Of a stretch of DNA of 64,000 bases, positions 40,993 to 51,289 are shown in pieces. Made by a program: the position numbers and the translations under genes. The notes under the pieces are model-generated. The model was given only the letters and a program-made list of their open reading frames with translations. It ran no database searches and had not been told where the DNA came from. The number at the start of each line of letters is the position of its first letter. Position 1 is the stretch's first letter. This DNA comes from Euborellia annulipes (Eukaryota; Arthropoda; Insecta; Dermaptera; Anisolabididae): contig JAKCPI010004467.1 in the NCBI GenBank assembly GCA_023213315.1, positions 62,001-126,000 on the forward strand, given 5' to 3'.

Positions 40993-41258
40993 GCCTCAAG
41001 CCTCCATCTCCATCCTCCTCCAACAGCAAGCGCTATCACTGTCCAAAATGCTTGCAATCGTATACCAGAGTGGATAACTTGAAACGACATCTTCGACTAG
41101 AATGTGGAAAACCAGCGACATTTGCCTGCCCTTTGTGCCCTAAAAAATTCAAAAGGCATAATCATATGACCAACCATTCACAAACATTGCACAATATTTA
41201 TATTCCTGGATTGAAACGGGGACCAAGTTCTCATCATGAGTATTTCAATTGGAATTAA
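40993..41258 (+). CDS. lola: lola alternative terminal exon K (C2HC + C2H2 fingers)
   Basis: The acceptor GTTGTTTGTTTGGCAG at 40992 follows a T-rich tract and is phase 1 (split Gly codon). 88 residues to TAA at 41256-41258. The linker is only 16 residues (GLKPPSPSSSNSKRYH), the shortest of the two-finger exons. Finger 1 is C17-x2-C20-x12-H33-x4-C38 (CPKCLQSYTRVDNLKRHLRL). Finger 2 is C46-x2-C49-x12-H62-x4-H67 (CPLCPKKFKRHNHMTNHSQT). Tail NIYIPGLKRGPSSHHEYFNW. It begins 285 nt after the exon J stop, the tightest spacing in the cluster, consistent with tandem duplication. Confidence 0.88.
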
Positions 41259-41259
41259 A

Positions 41260-43185
41260 AATTAAACTCCCTTCTCTATATTAGGGGTCGCACAAAAAAT
41301 TTTTTTTTGCTGCTTATTTATATGAACATGAGAATTTTATGTAAATTTTGTATTTTTTTTTACCAAATATTATTTATTTATATATTTATTTATTTAAAAT
41401 GGGACATCGATTGTCTTTTTTACTTGTTTTTAATTTTTACTTTCTCCAACACGAAGCATTCATAGAGAAAGTATTGTAACCTTTAAAAAATTCCTCGAAA
41501 TTTTGAACCTCCTATAAAGTATTTTTGAAATTACCTTTTTAAAAATATAACAGCCGAAATTGATGAAATTTAAGCGTTTCTTGCACCTAATTTGACATCT
41601 CTCTGAGCTATTGAAATTAATCTGACAAGAGCAACTTTCTCTACCTAGCAAATTTCTTTTTTATTTTAAACACTTGATTCTTATTGTGTTTGTAGTTTTG
41701 TTTTTCGTAAACTGAACATTTAAAAAAAAGACATATAACCAAGTATTTATTAATTTAAATAAGCGAAAAATGTAGGTACCGCCGCGCCGGGAGTCGCACC
41801 ACGGATCTGTCGATTTACGCTCAACATGCCCTACTACTGCACCACAGTACCGCACTCGCTTATTTACACTCCAAATTTAAATATGTATGAAAATTGAATT
41901 AAAATTTTATTATACCGACTATACTATTCGAGGATTCAAACTGATAACCATTGGCTCTACTTAAAATATGATTTAATTAGATAAAATAAAAACACTAGAT
42001 GATATGTTTCAAATATTGGTCTAAAAATTATGATACACCAAGTGTCGAATTACCTATCAAGTGTTCATACCTTGAAACATGACACCTCGTGTTTTTAGTT
42101 TTAATTTGCCTATTGGAAATATTGCTATATTTTTAAATTAGAGAAGTTATTCTTGAACTTTTCTTCATCAATGATTAGAATAAAATATAAATAAGCAGCA
42201 AAAAATTTACTCTCGATATTTATCAAGAGCTCTGATAAATATGTTTCAATAAACCTCGTTGTGCAAGTTCAATCTAATTTTTACTGCACGCCTTTGTTAC
42301 AACTAGTATTTACTTGAGTTTTGGAAATTAATTGTTTTATATTTTTGTTTCGTTCTCGGAGTGACAATTGCCAAAGTTGGAGTCGGGTCTCTTCCTTATT
42401 CCTTAAAAAAATAAATTTTCAGGCACCTCCTATTTGAGATTTCACTGGCGCAGAAGTCACTTCGACTTAGGAGAACTGAACGGTTAGAGACTGAATCGAA
42501 TCTGAGGGACTTGTAAATATTAGTTGTAAAAAAAAGCGTTGAAAAACTAATTTGAACTAGACACTTCCCTAAAAACTTAGATTTTACTATAGCATATACA
42601 AAATATATTTTTCTTAATTAAAAACAAAAAAATGCTAAAAAAAAGAAGTATTGTTATTAATGAACAAATAGCCTTAGAGTTTTAGAGAAATTCTCTAATA
42701 TATTTAATCCATGTTGATCTAAATTAGATATATTTATTTATTCTGATAAGTTCCTAAAAAGAAAGAAGTCTACACGGTACCCATTTTATGGTACGAGTCC
42801 TGCGTGGGCGAGACGAGCAGAGGCCCTTGAGATACCAATTCTCTAAATTGGCCTAATCTATCAATGAATATTTTAATGCGAATTAGGCAATTTGAAAATA
42901 TATGTACATATTAATAGACACCACAAAGATATTGATTGCTTTCTCTTTATCATTACCATACATACTTTGAAAGAGATTTAATTTTTGAAATCATCAATTC
43001 GTTCTCATCTCTTAAAAAATAAATTATTCCAATGACAACCGACAATAAATTAGCTTTCCGTGTTTTTTTTTAAATTTTATCCTAACTACATGTCGTATAT
43101 TTGTTTTTAATTCTTGGATAATAGACAAACCAATCCACCAACTCACTTCGACTCGATACTCGGACTTCAAAACAAATTTCTTAAA
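41260..43185. other. DNA after the exon cluster
   Basis: AT-rich, with part of the ACTTTCTCCAACACGAAGCA-type repeat start at 41440, a tRNA-like SINE fragment (listed separately), imperfect repeats near 42000-42110 and AATAAA near 42247. No further finger exon recognised. Confidence 0.4.
41772..41860 (-). repeat. tRNA-derived SINE-like unit
   Basis: Minus strand: TACTGTGGTGCAGTAGTAGG as a degenerate A box and GATCCGTGGTGCGACTCCCG as a B box. Same family as 50275-50345 (GATCCGTGGTTCAACTCCCG). Mismatches in the stems argue against a working tRNA gene. Confidence 0.55.
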
Positions 43186-43186
43186 T

Positions 43187-43403
43187 ATCTAACAAAGCTG
43201 TGAGTGTTATTTATTGGCGAGGCTAAAAGTCACATGGTTCCCGGGAATCGAACCCAGGATCTCCAGCCTTTCTGGGGCATAGTCCATTGCACCAACCAGC
43301 TAAGGCCGAGGGTCCGGTGGGTCCGGGGATTCCGGGTTCGATTCCCGGGAGCCATGAGACCTTTGGCCTCGCTAATAAATAACACTCACAGCTTTGTTAG
43401 ATA
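43187..43403. repeat. inverted pair of tRNA-derived SINE ends
   Basis: AACAAAGCTGTGAGTGTTAT through CCCGGGAATCGAACCCAGG at the left is the near-complement of CCGGGTTCGATTCCCGGGAG through AATAACACTCACAGCTTTGT at the right. GGGTTCGATTCCCGGG is a strong tRNA B box/T-arm. Confidence 0.6.
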
Positions 43404-43740
43404 TATATATCGAGGGCTTAGTTAAAGTCCGAAAAGAATCGAGCTCTTTGAATACTAATATCGGAATCAAATATATACCCGTCTCGAAAATATTTAATTT
43501 CTTAAATTTCCCCTAACATTAACACCTTTGCATGGTAGGTGATGGGGAGGCTATAACCAGGTGCAAATCCACTAGGAAGTGGGAAGAGATTCAGGACTCG
43601 CCCTTCAAGTGATTTTTTTTTTTTTTTTTTTTAATTTTACCGTTTGTATGAAAAATAGCTTTTATTTATCTGGAGTTTTCTGTTGAAAAAAGGGGGGGAA
43701 ATTTGAAAAATCCTTTTTTTCTCTTTTTTTTTTTAAACTA
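43404..43740. other. AT-rich stretch, no gene recognised
   Basis: Includes poly-T near 43613-43632 and poly-G near 43691. Nothing else seen. Confidence 0.35.
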
Positions 43741-43744
43741 AATA

Positions 43745-44155
43745 TGTACATGTTGAAACAAAAAAATCTGGTGGGACAGCCTACGGTCATTCACGCCAAA
43801 TTTTTCATTTTAATTATTAGCAAAAACCTGTTTTAAAAAATATTTCTTGAAAATTATTGTTCACTAACTACTGACCTTTCGGTTTTGTTTATAAACTATC
43901 ATAGGTACTAGAATTAGAATAAAAATTTTCCAAAAAATCCAAAAAGTGGTCTGTGGGTGTGTGTGTGTTCAATTTGAAGCATGAAGGAATTGAACTAGGA
44001 GGGTGAAATTTTATATTTAAGTTAGACGCTCTCCCTAGGGCGTGAAAATAAAACTAAATATATTTCGACACGAAAAATCTGGTGTGACAAGCACGGAACA
44101 CAACTTTCGATTACCGAAGTTGTGTGCTGTGCTTGTCTTGAGCTCTTAATTTTAT
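43745..44155. repeat. partial composite repeat
   Basis: AAGCATGAAGGAATTGAACT, AAATCTGGTGTGACAAGCAC and CACAACTTTCGATTACCGAA in family order; the 5' half is degraded. Confidence 0.55.
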
Positions 44156-44331
44156 TAGGAAGCTCCTCCTCATCTCAGTTTTCCATTTTTTTCTTCAGTC
44201 CCATATGGCAAAATCCAAATCTCGCCATTACTTAATCGTACAGAAAATTTCTATTAACATTTTTTGTAGAAAATTGAACGTTCTACAAAAAAGGTATATT
44301 ACAATTTTTTCTTAACTCACACCGTTTAGAA

Positions 44332-44821
44332 TAGGCGTGAGCAACCTTTTTAATCAGCCAATTTAAATTGTAAAATTTTTTGGCGGGCCGCACATAAAGT
44401 AACACTTATTAATAATTTACAAAACTTTATTTATAATAAACATTAGAATAAAAAAATATAAAATTTAAAAAAAGTAAAGATTTCATATACAAATGTTATT
44501 CCAAAATAAAAGCAAACAAGAAAAGAACAGAAAAACGAATTTACTTGAAATTTTTAATTAGAAATTTGGCACTGTTTTTTCGATGCAAGCTGATCAATAT
44601 CAGCCGGATTTGATAAGGTAGCATTGACACGTACGGAGCTTTCTAATCGTGCATCACACAGTCTTGATCGGTGGTTATTTTTGATTAATTTCATGCTTGG
44701 AAATATATTCATAATGATAAAATTAAAATAAAAAATATTTATTTTCAATTTTAGAAATGCTTGGCGGGTCGCATAAACATGATTAACACGCCGCCCGCGG
44801 GCCGCGTGCTGCTCATCCCTG
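44332..44821. mobile_element. hAT-like non-autonomous element
   Basis: Left end TAGGCGTGAGCAACCTTTTT, right end GTGCTGCTCATCCCTG (minus: CAGGGATGAGCAGCAC), imperfect hAT-type inverted termini. Inner GGCGGGCCGCACATAAAG mirrors GGCGGGTCGCATAAACATG. 490 bp, no transposase ORF. Flanks GTTTAGAA and GTTTGAAG match only partly. Confidence 0.55.
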
Positions 44822-45006
44822 GTTTGAAGATATCGGAGGTCTCAAAGTTTGAAAAATTTAACAAACATTTCTTTTTTTTTACTTCTAAATTTTATAACTC
44901 GTCGATAAATGAATATTATAAAATGCACAACATATATTTTTGTAGGAAATTAAACTCTCTACAAAAAAGGTCTCCGTGGTTAATCGATTACTCTAACCAT
45001 TTAGAA

Positions 45007-45072
45007 CAGTGGTTCCCAACCGGTGTGCTCTGGCACCCAAGGGTGCCGCGAGATATTGAGATAAACTAAAAA
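45007..45072. mobile_element. hAT end fragment, same family as 27706-28045
   Basis: CAGTGGTTCCCAACCGGTGT, GGCACCCAAGGGTGCCGCGA and GAGATATTGAGATAAA match the left end of the intact copy. No right end found, so truncated. Confidence 0.65.
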
Positions 45073-45177
45073 AATTACCCTATACTAAAGCTAATAAAAC
45101 TATTGATGTATTTCTACTCAGTGACTGTACTAAAGTTTACTATATTATGTTATGGTGTACGTCACTTATTATATAAA

Positions 45178-45223
45178 CCAGTGGTAAAGTCCGCCCTTGG
45201 CCTTTGGCGGACTTTACCACTGG
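45178..45223. repeat. perfect 18 bp stem hairpin
   Basis: CCAGTGGTAAAGTCCGCC pairs perfectly with GGCGGACTTTACCACTGG around a 10 nt loop. Possibly the two ends of a collapsed inverted-repeat element. Confidence 0.6.
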
Positions 45224-45289
45224 CCTGGACCCTCTTGCTCGCCTTGAGCATCAAACTTATTCTTGCTGTTTGGAAATTTGGAAATTTCC

Positions 45290-45910
45290 TTCTCTGACTT
45301 AAATTTTAAATTTCCCGCTCCACTTCCTGTAACTCTAGCCAATCAGCATCAAGCACAGGCGGAAGCTAGCCGCTAGCTCTTTATACATAGTATCATTATT
45401 ATTATTATTTGAAATTCCTATCGAGATCCCCGTTTATTTACCCGAGGTGCTTTCGTGCACAAAGACCCCCGTGAAGTTATATCATTTCCTATCTCTAGCT
45501 CCTCATCCTGCTTTCGTCTTTAGCTAGTGAACTAATCCTTATTTCTGGTTCCAACCGGCTCCTTATATCCAACCTCTTCCATGCTATGGAGGATGTCCTA
45601 GTTGAGGAGGGACTCCCTCAACACCGGCGTGTAGCCTACTCCTTTCGAAGAATGCCTCATTGAGAGGGAACCTTCTTTACCTCCCCTCCTCAGGACGGGA
45701 TGTCACAGCAACTCCCTCTCCTCGTAGAGTTACCTGAGGGCTCTTGTGGTAATAAGATCCTATATTCCAATCCAGGACTTGCTTGAGGAGTTGTTTACAT
45801 TAAATAAATATTTTTATTTAATGAAAAATCCCGCACGCCAGGGATTTGAACAGGGATCTTCTTTGTAGAAGCCGACACCCTAGCTCACTACACCAACAAG
45901 CCCTCTTTAT
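45290..45910 (-). repeat. GC-richer repeat with tRNA-like head
   Basis: Minus strand starts near 45905 with a tRNA-like head (GCTTGTTGGTGTAGTGAGCT as A box; GATCCCTGTTCAAATCCCTG as B box). About 450 bp of less AT-rich body follows on the same strand. Probably a long tRNA-derived SINE or a SINE joined to another repeat; no ORF of note. Confidence 0.4.
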
Positions 45911-46191
45911 ACATAGTAATATTTCAATAAATTTACATATAAAGCTTAATTTTTTTTTTTTTAATTCAAGGAAGGGCCTAAATGGTTAGGCCGGCCCCAT
46001 GTTGAGGCGCAGCTTGGTGAGGTGACGCAGGGTAACTCACGGTGAGTTTCTGTGAAACACAAAAATGATAGGGACCCCGCAAGTTTCATCGCAGGGTGAG
46101 ACGTGAGGCTGTATTCACTGTACGTGACCCTGCGCAACGCAGCTCTCATGCCGCAGTTTTCTTCAGCTGTCACGGCGTGTTTTGCCAAAAA

Positions 46192-46293
46192 ATGGAAGAG
46201 AAATTAATTGAAGCTGTGCGAATGCGTCAAATTATATATGATACGAGCCATGCAGACTATATGAAAATAAAACTCAAGGCTGATTCCCCATGA
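46192..46293 (+). pseudogene. MADF-domain protein fragment of the Harbinger-like element
   Basis: The frame starts MEEKLIEAVRMRQIIYDTSH, matching the beginning of MADF (Myb/SANT-like) domains, where a Leu-Ile-x-x-V helix leads to the L/I-Y-D and H-x-x-Y motif (here YDTSHADY). It breaks off after 33 residues (KIKLKADSP and TGA). PIF/Harbinger transposons typically carry such a Myb-like DNA-binding protein. Remnant only. Confidence 0.55.
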
Positions 46294-46319
46294 CTTTTTC
46301 TTTTCTCCAAATACAAATG

Positions 46320-46433
46320 GTTCGCTAATTTTTTCTGCATCAGAAGAGCTGAAGCTATCATTTCGTTCTCACACTCATTTTCCGATTTCGATTCTGAACT
46401 GAAATCCATCAGCAGTAGTTCATTAATAGCCAT
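46320..46433 (-). pseudogene. transposase N-terminal fragment, minus copy
   Basis: Minus strand from 46433: MAINELLLMDFSSES, then an acidic Ser/Glu stretch and IASALLMQ. A start followed by an acidic patch and Leu-rich segment resembles HARBI1-type transposase N-termini, but the catalytic DDE region is absent. Confidence 0.4.
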
Positions 46434-46593
46434 TTTGAAACTGCTTGATAAAACTGCGTTTTAATTTGCGGTGATCTCTCACCAGCAGCTTGGTGAGGTG
46501 ACGCAGGGCGACTCACTGTGAATGTCTGCGGTGAAAAGCTGCTGGTGAGAGATCACCGGAAATTAAAACGCAGTTTTATCAAGCAGTTTCAAA

Positions 46594-46707
46594 ATGGCTA
46601 TTAATGAACTACTGCTGATGGATTTCAGTTCAGAATCGGAATCGGAAAATGAGTGTGAGGACGAAATGATAGCTGCTGCAGCTCTTCTGATGCAGGAAAA
46701 AATCTGA
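46594..46707 (+). pseudogene. transposase N-terminal fragment, plus copy
   Basis: Starts MAINELLLMDFSSESESENE and ends IAAAALLMQEKI at TGA, 37 residues. Near-identical to the minus copy at 46320-46433, with small differences. Confidence 0.4.
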
Positions 46708-46737
46708 GAAACATTTGTATTTGGACAAGAGAAAAAG

Positions 46738-46839
46738 TCATGGGGAATTAGCATTAACTAAAGAATTTAATAACATGGCATGGCCCGTATCATATATAAT
46801 TTGACGCATTCGCACAGCTTCAATTAATTTCTCTTCCAT
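46738..46839 (-). pseudogene. MADF fragment, minus copy
   Basis: Minus strand from 46839: MEEKLIEAVRMRQIIYDTGH, then AMLLNSLVNANSP and stop. The same N-terminus as the 46192 copy but diverging after H20, where the original sequence has been replaced. Confidence 0.5.
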
Positions 46840-47099
46840 TTTTTGACAAAACACGCCGTGACAGCTGAAGAAAACTGCGGCATGAGAGCTGCGTTGAGCA
46901 GGGTCGCGTACAGTGAATACTGCCTCACGTCTCACCCTGCGATGAAACTTGCGGGGTCCCTATCATTTTTGTGTTTCACAGAAACTCACAGTGAGTCTCC
47001 CTGCGTCACCTCACCAAGCTGCGCCTCAACATGCGGCTAGTCTTAGAGCAATCGATTAACCACATGAGACCTTTTTTTGTAATAAATACAAATAAAATG

Positions 47100-47430
47100 T
47101 ATTACAAAAATCTGGTGTGACTGGCGCACAGCACACAACTTTCTCTTACCTTCGGTAATCGAAAGTTGTGTATTGTGCTTGTCACACCAGATTTTTAGTG
47201 TCGACATGTATTTAGTTCCCGACAGTACGGAACATTTGAATGCAGATCTAAAATTTATGTGTGGGAAAATATTTATATTTTGTTACCATGGTAACCATTT
47301 CTCCTATCTTTTCTATGGAGTACAAGAGTAAAGTGGTCTTCAGAAGATTTCAATGGCAAAATGAGAATATACATTTTAAAGAGAATCTAAAAAATAATTG
47401 ATTTTTGAATTAAAAAAAAAAAATCGTTGA
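47100..47430 (-). repeat. composite repeat, 3' half, inverted
   Basis: AAATCTGGTGTGACTGGCGC, CACAACTTTCTCTTACCTTC, GTTACCATGGTAACCATTTC and CAAAATGAGAATATACATTT: the family order read backwards. Confidence 0.6.
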
Positions 47431-47454
47431 AGCAAATTTTGAGAAATAAAATTA

Positions 47455-47715
47455 GTTGGCAGCGTGCCTACCTTCTATACCGAACGTCGCGGGTTCGGAC
47501 CCCAGGCAGTCCGATGATTTTATTTAAGCCATTTGGATACCAGATGACTTAAATAGAAATGCCTGGACCCCAATATATATATTATACAAATAACGGATAT
47601 AGTAAAAATCTTATATGGCCTAAGATGCCGAAAAGACTGTGTAAATGAGTGTGTGAGTGTGAGAGTGAATGAAGAAAAAGTGTGAATGTTTTTCAAAAAA
47701 AAAAAAAAATTAAAA
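47455..47715 (+). repeat. tRNA-derived SINE-like unit
   Basis: GTTGGCAGCGTGCCTACCTT as degenerate A box, CGCGGGTTCGGACCC as B box, then GCCATTTGGATACCAGATGA and a GTGTGAGTGTGAGAGTGAAT tail ending in A(14). Confidence 0.6.
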
Positions 47716-47734
47716 TCCATAAATCAACTATTTT

Positions 47735-48388
47735 TTACTTTCTCTTACCTCTATATATAGGCTATGTTAATATATAGAGAGAGAAAGTATTGGATTCATG
47801 TCAAAAATTCGATGTCGAGATTTTGATGGATCTTCACGTTTTGAGGTCCCCTGAATCCAAAAAAGTGGTTTTCGCGACATGGTCTGTCTGTCTGTGTGTC
47901 TGTGAACAAAATATCTCAAGAACGAAAATAGCTAGGAAGTTGAATTTAAGTTAGTCATACCCCTGGGACGTGACATGAAGCTTTTGAACAAAATCGACCA
48001 AAGAGTACTAGTACTTTTCTGATGTACTTTTTCAGTTTTTTCGATTTTCTCTAAATTCGCTCCAACCTTTTTTTTTTTTAATTCAAAAATCAATTATTTT
48101 TTAGATTCTCTTTAAAATGTATATTCTCATTTTGTCATTGAAATCTTCTGAAGACCACTTTACTCTTGTACTCCATAGAAAAGATAGGAGAAATGGTTGC
48201 CATGGTAATAAAATATAAATATTTTCCCATACTTATAAATTGTACATCTTGAAAATCGAATGTATCGTACTGTCGGGAACTAAATATATGTCGACACAAA
48301 AAATCTGGTGTGACAAGCACAGTATACAATTTTCAATTACCGAAGGTAAGAGAAAGTTGTGTGCTGTGCGCCAGTCACACCAGATTTT
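47735..48388 (+). repeat. composite repeat, full-length copy 2
   Basis: Same module order as copy 1, ending GCGCCAGTCACACCAGATTT. The central (TG)n is reduced to GTCTGTCTGTGTGTCTGTG. Confidence 0.7.
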
Positions 48389-48695
48389 TAAATATATATT
48401 TTAAATGTCCCTTAAAAAGTACTTCTGTGAAATTTTTCGTGAAAATTGTTTGAAGTACACAATATTTACAAAATCCTCCTTCTTTTAATTTGCTATATGT
48501 GAGCCATTTAAATTTCGAAAGCCAATTTATTTGAATTTTTCTATTATGGTTTTTCTTTTTTACTCGGAAATATATAACTGGCTCCCATTTTGGCCCCCAT
48601 TTTTTAAAAACAAATATTTTTTCTTTGGTTCTAAAGAAATCCCAACAGTATATCCCATGTAATCACTGATCAAGAATCCTGTTTTTTCTTTAATT

Positions 48696-49800
48696 ACACT
48701 GGTCGACAAGGTTTTCTTCACAAGAAATCTGATTAATGAACCTAGTGCATTTTTTCATTCTGAATTCAGATATGTAATTAGAATTTTTCCATCGGGCATA
48801 GTTTTAGAGATATAGAGAAAAATAAATTTTAATAGAAAATGTGCTCTAAAACAGCTCTTTTGTAGAATGTTCAAAATATTTTTAAGGCGACGAAATATGC
48901 AGATATTTATAATACATATAAATTTTAATTTTCAGCCCAATCGGAGATCATTTAGACTTAAAGTTTAGAAAAATCAAATTTTTTCAGTTTTTTTTTTTTT
49001 GCTTTGCTCAGAATTTTTCCATCAGGCACATTTTTAGAGATATAGAGAAAAATAGATCTTAATAGAAAATATGCTCTAAAACGGCAGAATGTTCAAATCA
49101 TTTTTAACGGGACACCCCGTAAAAATAGGCAGATATTTAGAATACATATAAATTTTAAGTTTCATTCCAATCGGAGGTCATTTAGACGTGCCGCAAACGG
49201 CTTAAAGTTTAGAAAAATCGAAATTTTTAAGATTTTTTGCTTTGGTCACCCCTAATACAATTTTAGATATCTCTGAATGCAAAAAACATATATTTACGAT
49301 ATTCTATAGTTCTTTGGCTTTCTAAAAATCATTCATTCGTAAAAATCTGTTAATTATTAAAATTATGAACAAAAACGTCATCAAAGAAAAAACACAAGTA
49401 CACTCACTGGTCGAAAAAAATGAACTTCTTTTTATTTCACAAGAATTAAGAAAGATATGAGATTCTAGAAATATTTTTCATGCTGAATTCAAATATTATT
49501 TCAGTTTAGCCATTAGGCACGAATTTTGTGTTTTGTCTGATGGCTAAACTGAAATGTGAGTGTACTGGTGTTTTTTCTTTGATGACGTTTTTGTTCATAA
49601 TTTTAATAATCAACAGATTTTTACGAATGAATGATTTTTAGAAAGCCAAAGAACTATAGAATATCGTAGATATAGGCCTACATTTTTTTTTTTCATTCAG
49701 GGATACCTAAAATTGTATTAGGGATGACAAAAGCAAAAAAAAAAAAAAAAAAACTGAAAAAATTTGATTTTTCTAAACTTTAAGTCGTTTGCGGCACGTC
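48696..49800. repeat. rearranged foldback repeat related to 20391-21516
   Basis: CACTGGTCGACAAGGTTTTC, GAATTCAGATATGTAATTAG, GTGCCGCAAACGGCTTAAAG and CTATAGAATATCGTA recur. Some blocks occur two or three times in direct and inverted order. No gene seen. Confidence 0.6.
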
Positions 49801-49804
49801 TAAT

Positions 49805-49990
49805 TTTGTCTGATTTTGATAAAAAGCTTATTTTCAGCCTCATAGCTCAAGTTCTTCATGCTTAAAATTGAACACAGACAAACAGACAGACAGACCATGT
49901 CGCGAAAACTTCTCTTTTTGGATTCAGGGGACCTCGAAACGTGTATATCCATCAAAATCTCGAATTTTTGACATAAATCCAATATAAGAT
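49805..49990 (-). repeat. composite repeat fragment, inverted
   Basis: Reads, inverted, as the GATTCATGTC...GAATCCAAAAAG...GACATGGTCTGTCTG...AAGCATGAAG segment of the family. Confidence 0.55.
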
Positions 49991-50147
49991 TTAAACTTTA
50001 GACCGTTGGTTCTCGTTGAAACATTTTGTAAATTAAAATTAATTATACAAATTAAACACTAGGTTATTTGTTTCAAAGGTTTTATTATTAATTAAAAAGT
50101 TCCGGGGTGACCGAGCCGGAGCTCGGTCTTTTTTTATATTGATAAAA

Positions 50148-50326
50148 TTTATAAATAAGAAATTATATATAATATTTAAGATATTATATATATCGCGTAG
50201 GTAAGCCGCGAAACGGAGATTTATACAATTAGATATTACTTCATGTACCCGAAAAAAGATATAAGGGTGTGCCGCCGGGAGTTGAACCACGGATCCACCG
50301 ATTTGCGCTCAGTGTGCCCTTACCAC
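50148..50326. repeat. direct repeat, copy 1, with tRNA-like SINE head
   Basis: From TTATAAATAAGAAATTATAT to CGCTCAGTGTGCCCTTAC. Appears identical to 50480-50653. Contains a minus-strand tRNA-like unit (B box GATCCGTGGTTCAACTCCCG). Confidence 0.75.
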
Positions 50327-50345
50327 TAGACCACAGCACGGCATT
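50275..50345 (-). repeat. tRNA-like unit (SINE head)
   Basis: Minus strand: TGCCGTGCTGTGGTCTAGTG with A box TGGTCTAGTGGTAAG, B box GTGGTTCAACTCCCGG and a partly complementary acceptor stem. Nearly tRNA-shaped, but with acceptor mismatches and present in several repeat copies. Confidence 0.5.
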
Positions 50346-50479
50346 CGGGTATATGAATTCAGTTGGAAAGCAAATTTAGCCATCGGGAGGATTGGACCCG
50401 GATTTGGCGCCACAAATTCCTCCGTCAACCTGGTGCAATCCAGTTGGCATAGTTGAGACGACCTCAATTTTAACTAATT

Positions 50480-50653
50480 TATAAATAAGAAATTATATAT
50501 AATATTTAAGATATTATATATATCGCGTAGGTAAGCCGCGAAACGGAGATTTATACAATTAGATATTACTTCATGTACCCGAAAAAAGATATAAGGGTGT
50601 GCCGCCGGGAGTTGAACCACGGATCCACCGATTTGCGCTCAGTGTGCCCTTAC
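50480..50653. repeat. direct repeat, copy 2
   Basis: Same sequence as 50148-50326, cut short inside the tRNA-like unit, where it joins ATGGCTAAATTTGCTTTCC-type sequence. Confidence 0.75.
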
Positions 50654-50655
50654 TC

Positions 50656-50822
50656 CCGATGGCTAAATTTGCTTTCCAACTGAATTCATATACCCGAATG
50701 CCGTGCTGTGGTCTAGTGGTAAGGGCACACTGAGCGCAAATCGGTGGATCCGTGGTTCAACTCCCGGCGGCACACCCTTATATCTTTTTTCGGGTACATG
50801 AAGTAATATCTAATTGTATAAA
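50656..50822 (+). repeat. inverted third copy with intact tRNA-like head
   Basis: GCCGTGCTGTGGTCTAGTGG through GGTTCAACTCCCGGCGGCAC, then the complement of the shared body to TAATTGTATAAATT. Forms a foldback with either direct copy. Confidence 0.65.
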
Positions 50823-50829
50823 TTGATAA

Positions 50830-51285
50830 AATTGTAAAAAACTAAAAAAACTACATCAGTAAATAAAGTACGAATACTCGAGGAGCGCGAATTTGATTTG
50901 TATAGAAGAAATGGGAAAATATTTAAAATTTGAAAGAAATATAACGAGACAACTTGCTCCTCAATGGAAACATCAATAAAAACACCAAAATAAGAAATAA
51001 CAGTCCAGGGAGAGTTTTGAGGAATAGCAACATTACTTAGAGGAGACAGTGCCTCATAAGAAAACTTTAATCATGTCTTATATGAGAGAGTTGCCCAGGA
51101 AATGCGTCAGCCTGGAGACAATTAGAAATTATTATTTTCAATAAAATTAATTAATTAATTAATAATCAGAAATTAGTATTTTAATAATAGAATTTAAATA
51201 ATAGATATTTTTCTACTAATTGGCCTTTTGACATTATTAAATTAAATATATTTTAAGTAATTAAAGATATTTTTCTTTTATAAAA
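50830..51285. other. AT-rich stretch, no gene recognised
   Basis: Nothing recognised. Confidence 0.35.
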
Positions 51286-51289
51286 ACAT

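Larger units (their letters stand above)
45995..47040. mobile_element. palindromic PIF/Harbinger-like foldback element
   Basis: The two halves mirror each other: CATGTTGAGGCGCAGCTTGG...ACGCAGG at the left, and the complement ending AGCTGCGCCTCAACATG at the right. The centre (46465-46560) contains CTCTCACCAGCAGCTTGGTG and its inverted partner. Each half carries the start of a MADF-like protein and the start of a HARBI1-like transposase (listed separately). The arrangement suggests two truncated copies of one element joined head to head. No complete transposase remains. Confidence 0.6.

Noticed and set aside
43230..43365. tRNA gene suggested by GGGTTCGATTCCCGGG
   Set aside because: The sequence is one arm of an inverted repeat; no complete cloverleaf could be drawn.
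50275..50775. Genuine tRNA genes
   Set aside because: A and B boxes are good, but acceptor stems have mismatches and the same unit is repeated in truncated and inverted form with shared non-tRNA bodies, so SINE-type repeats fit better.
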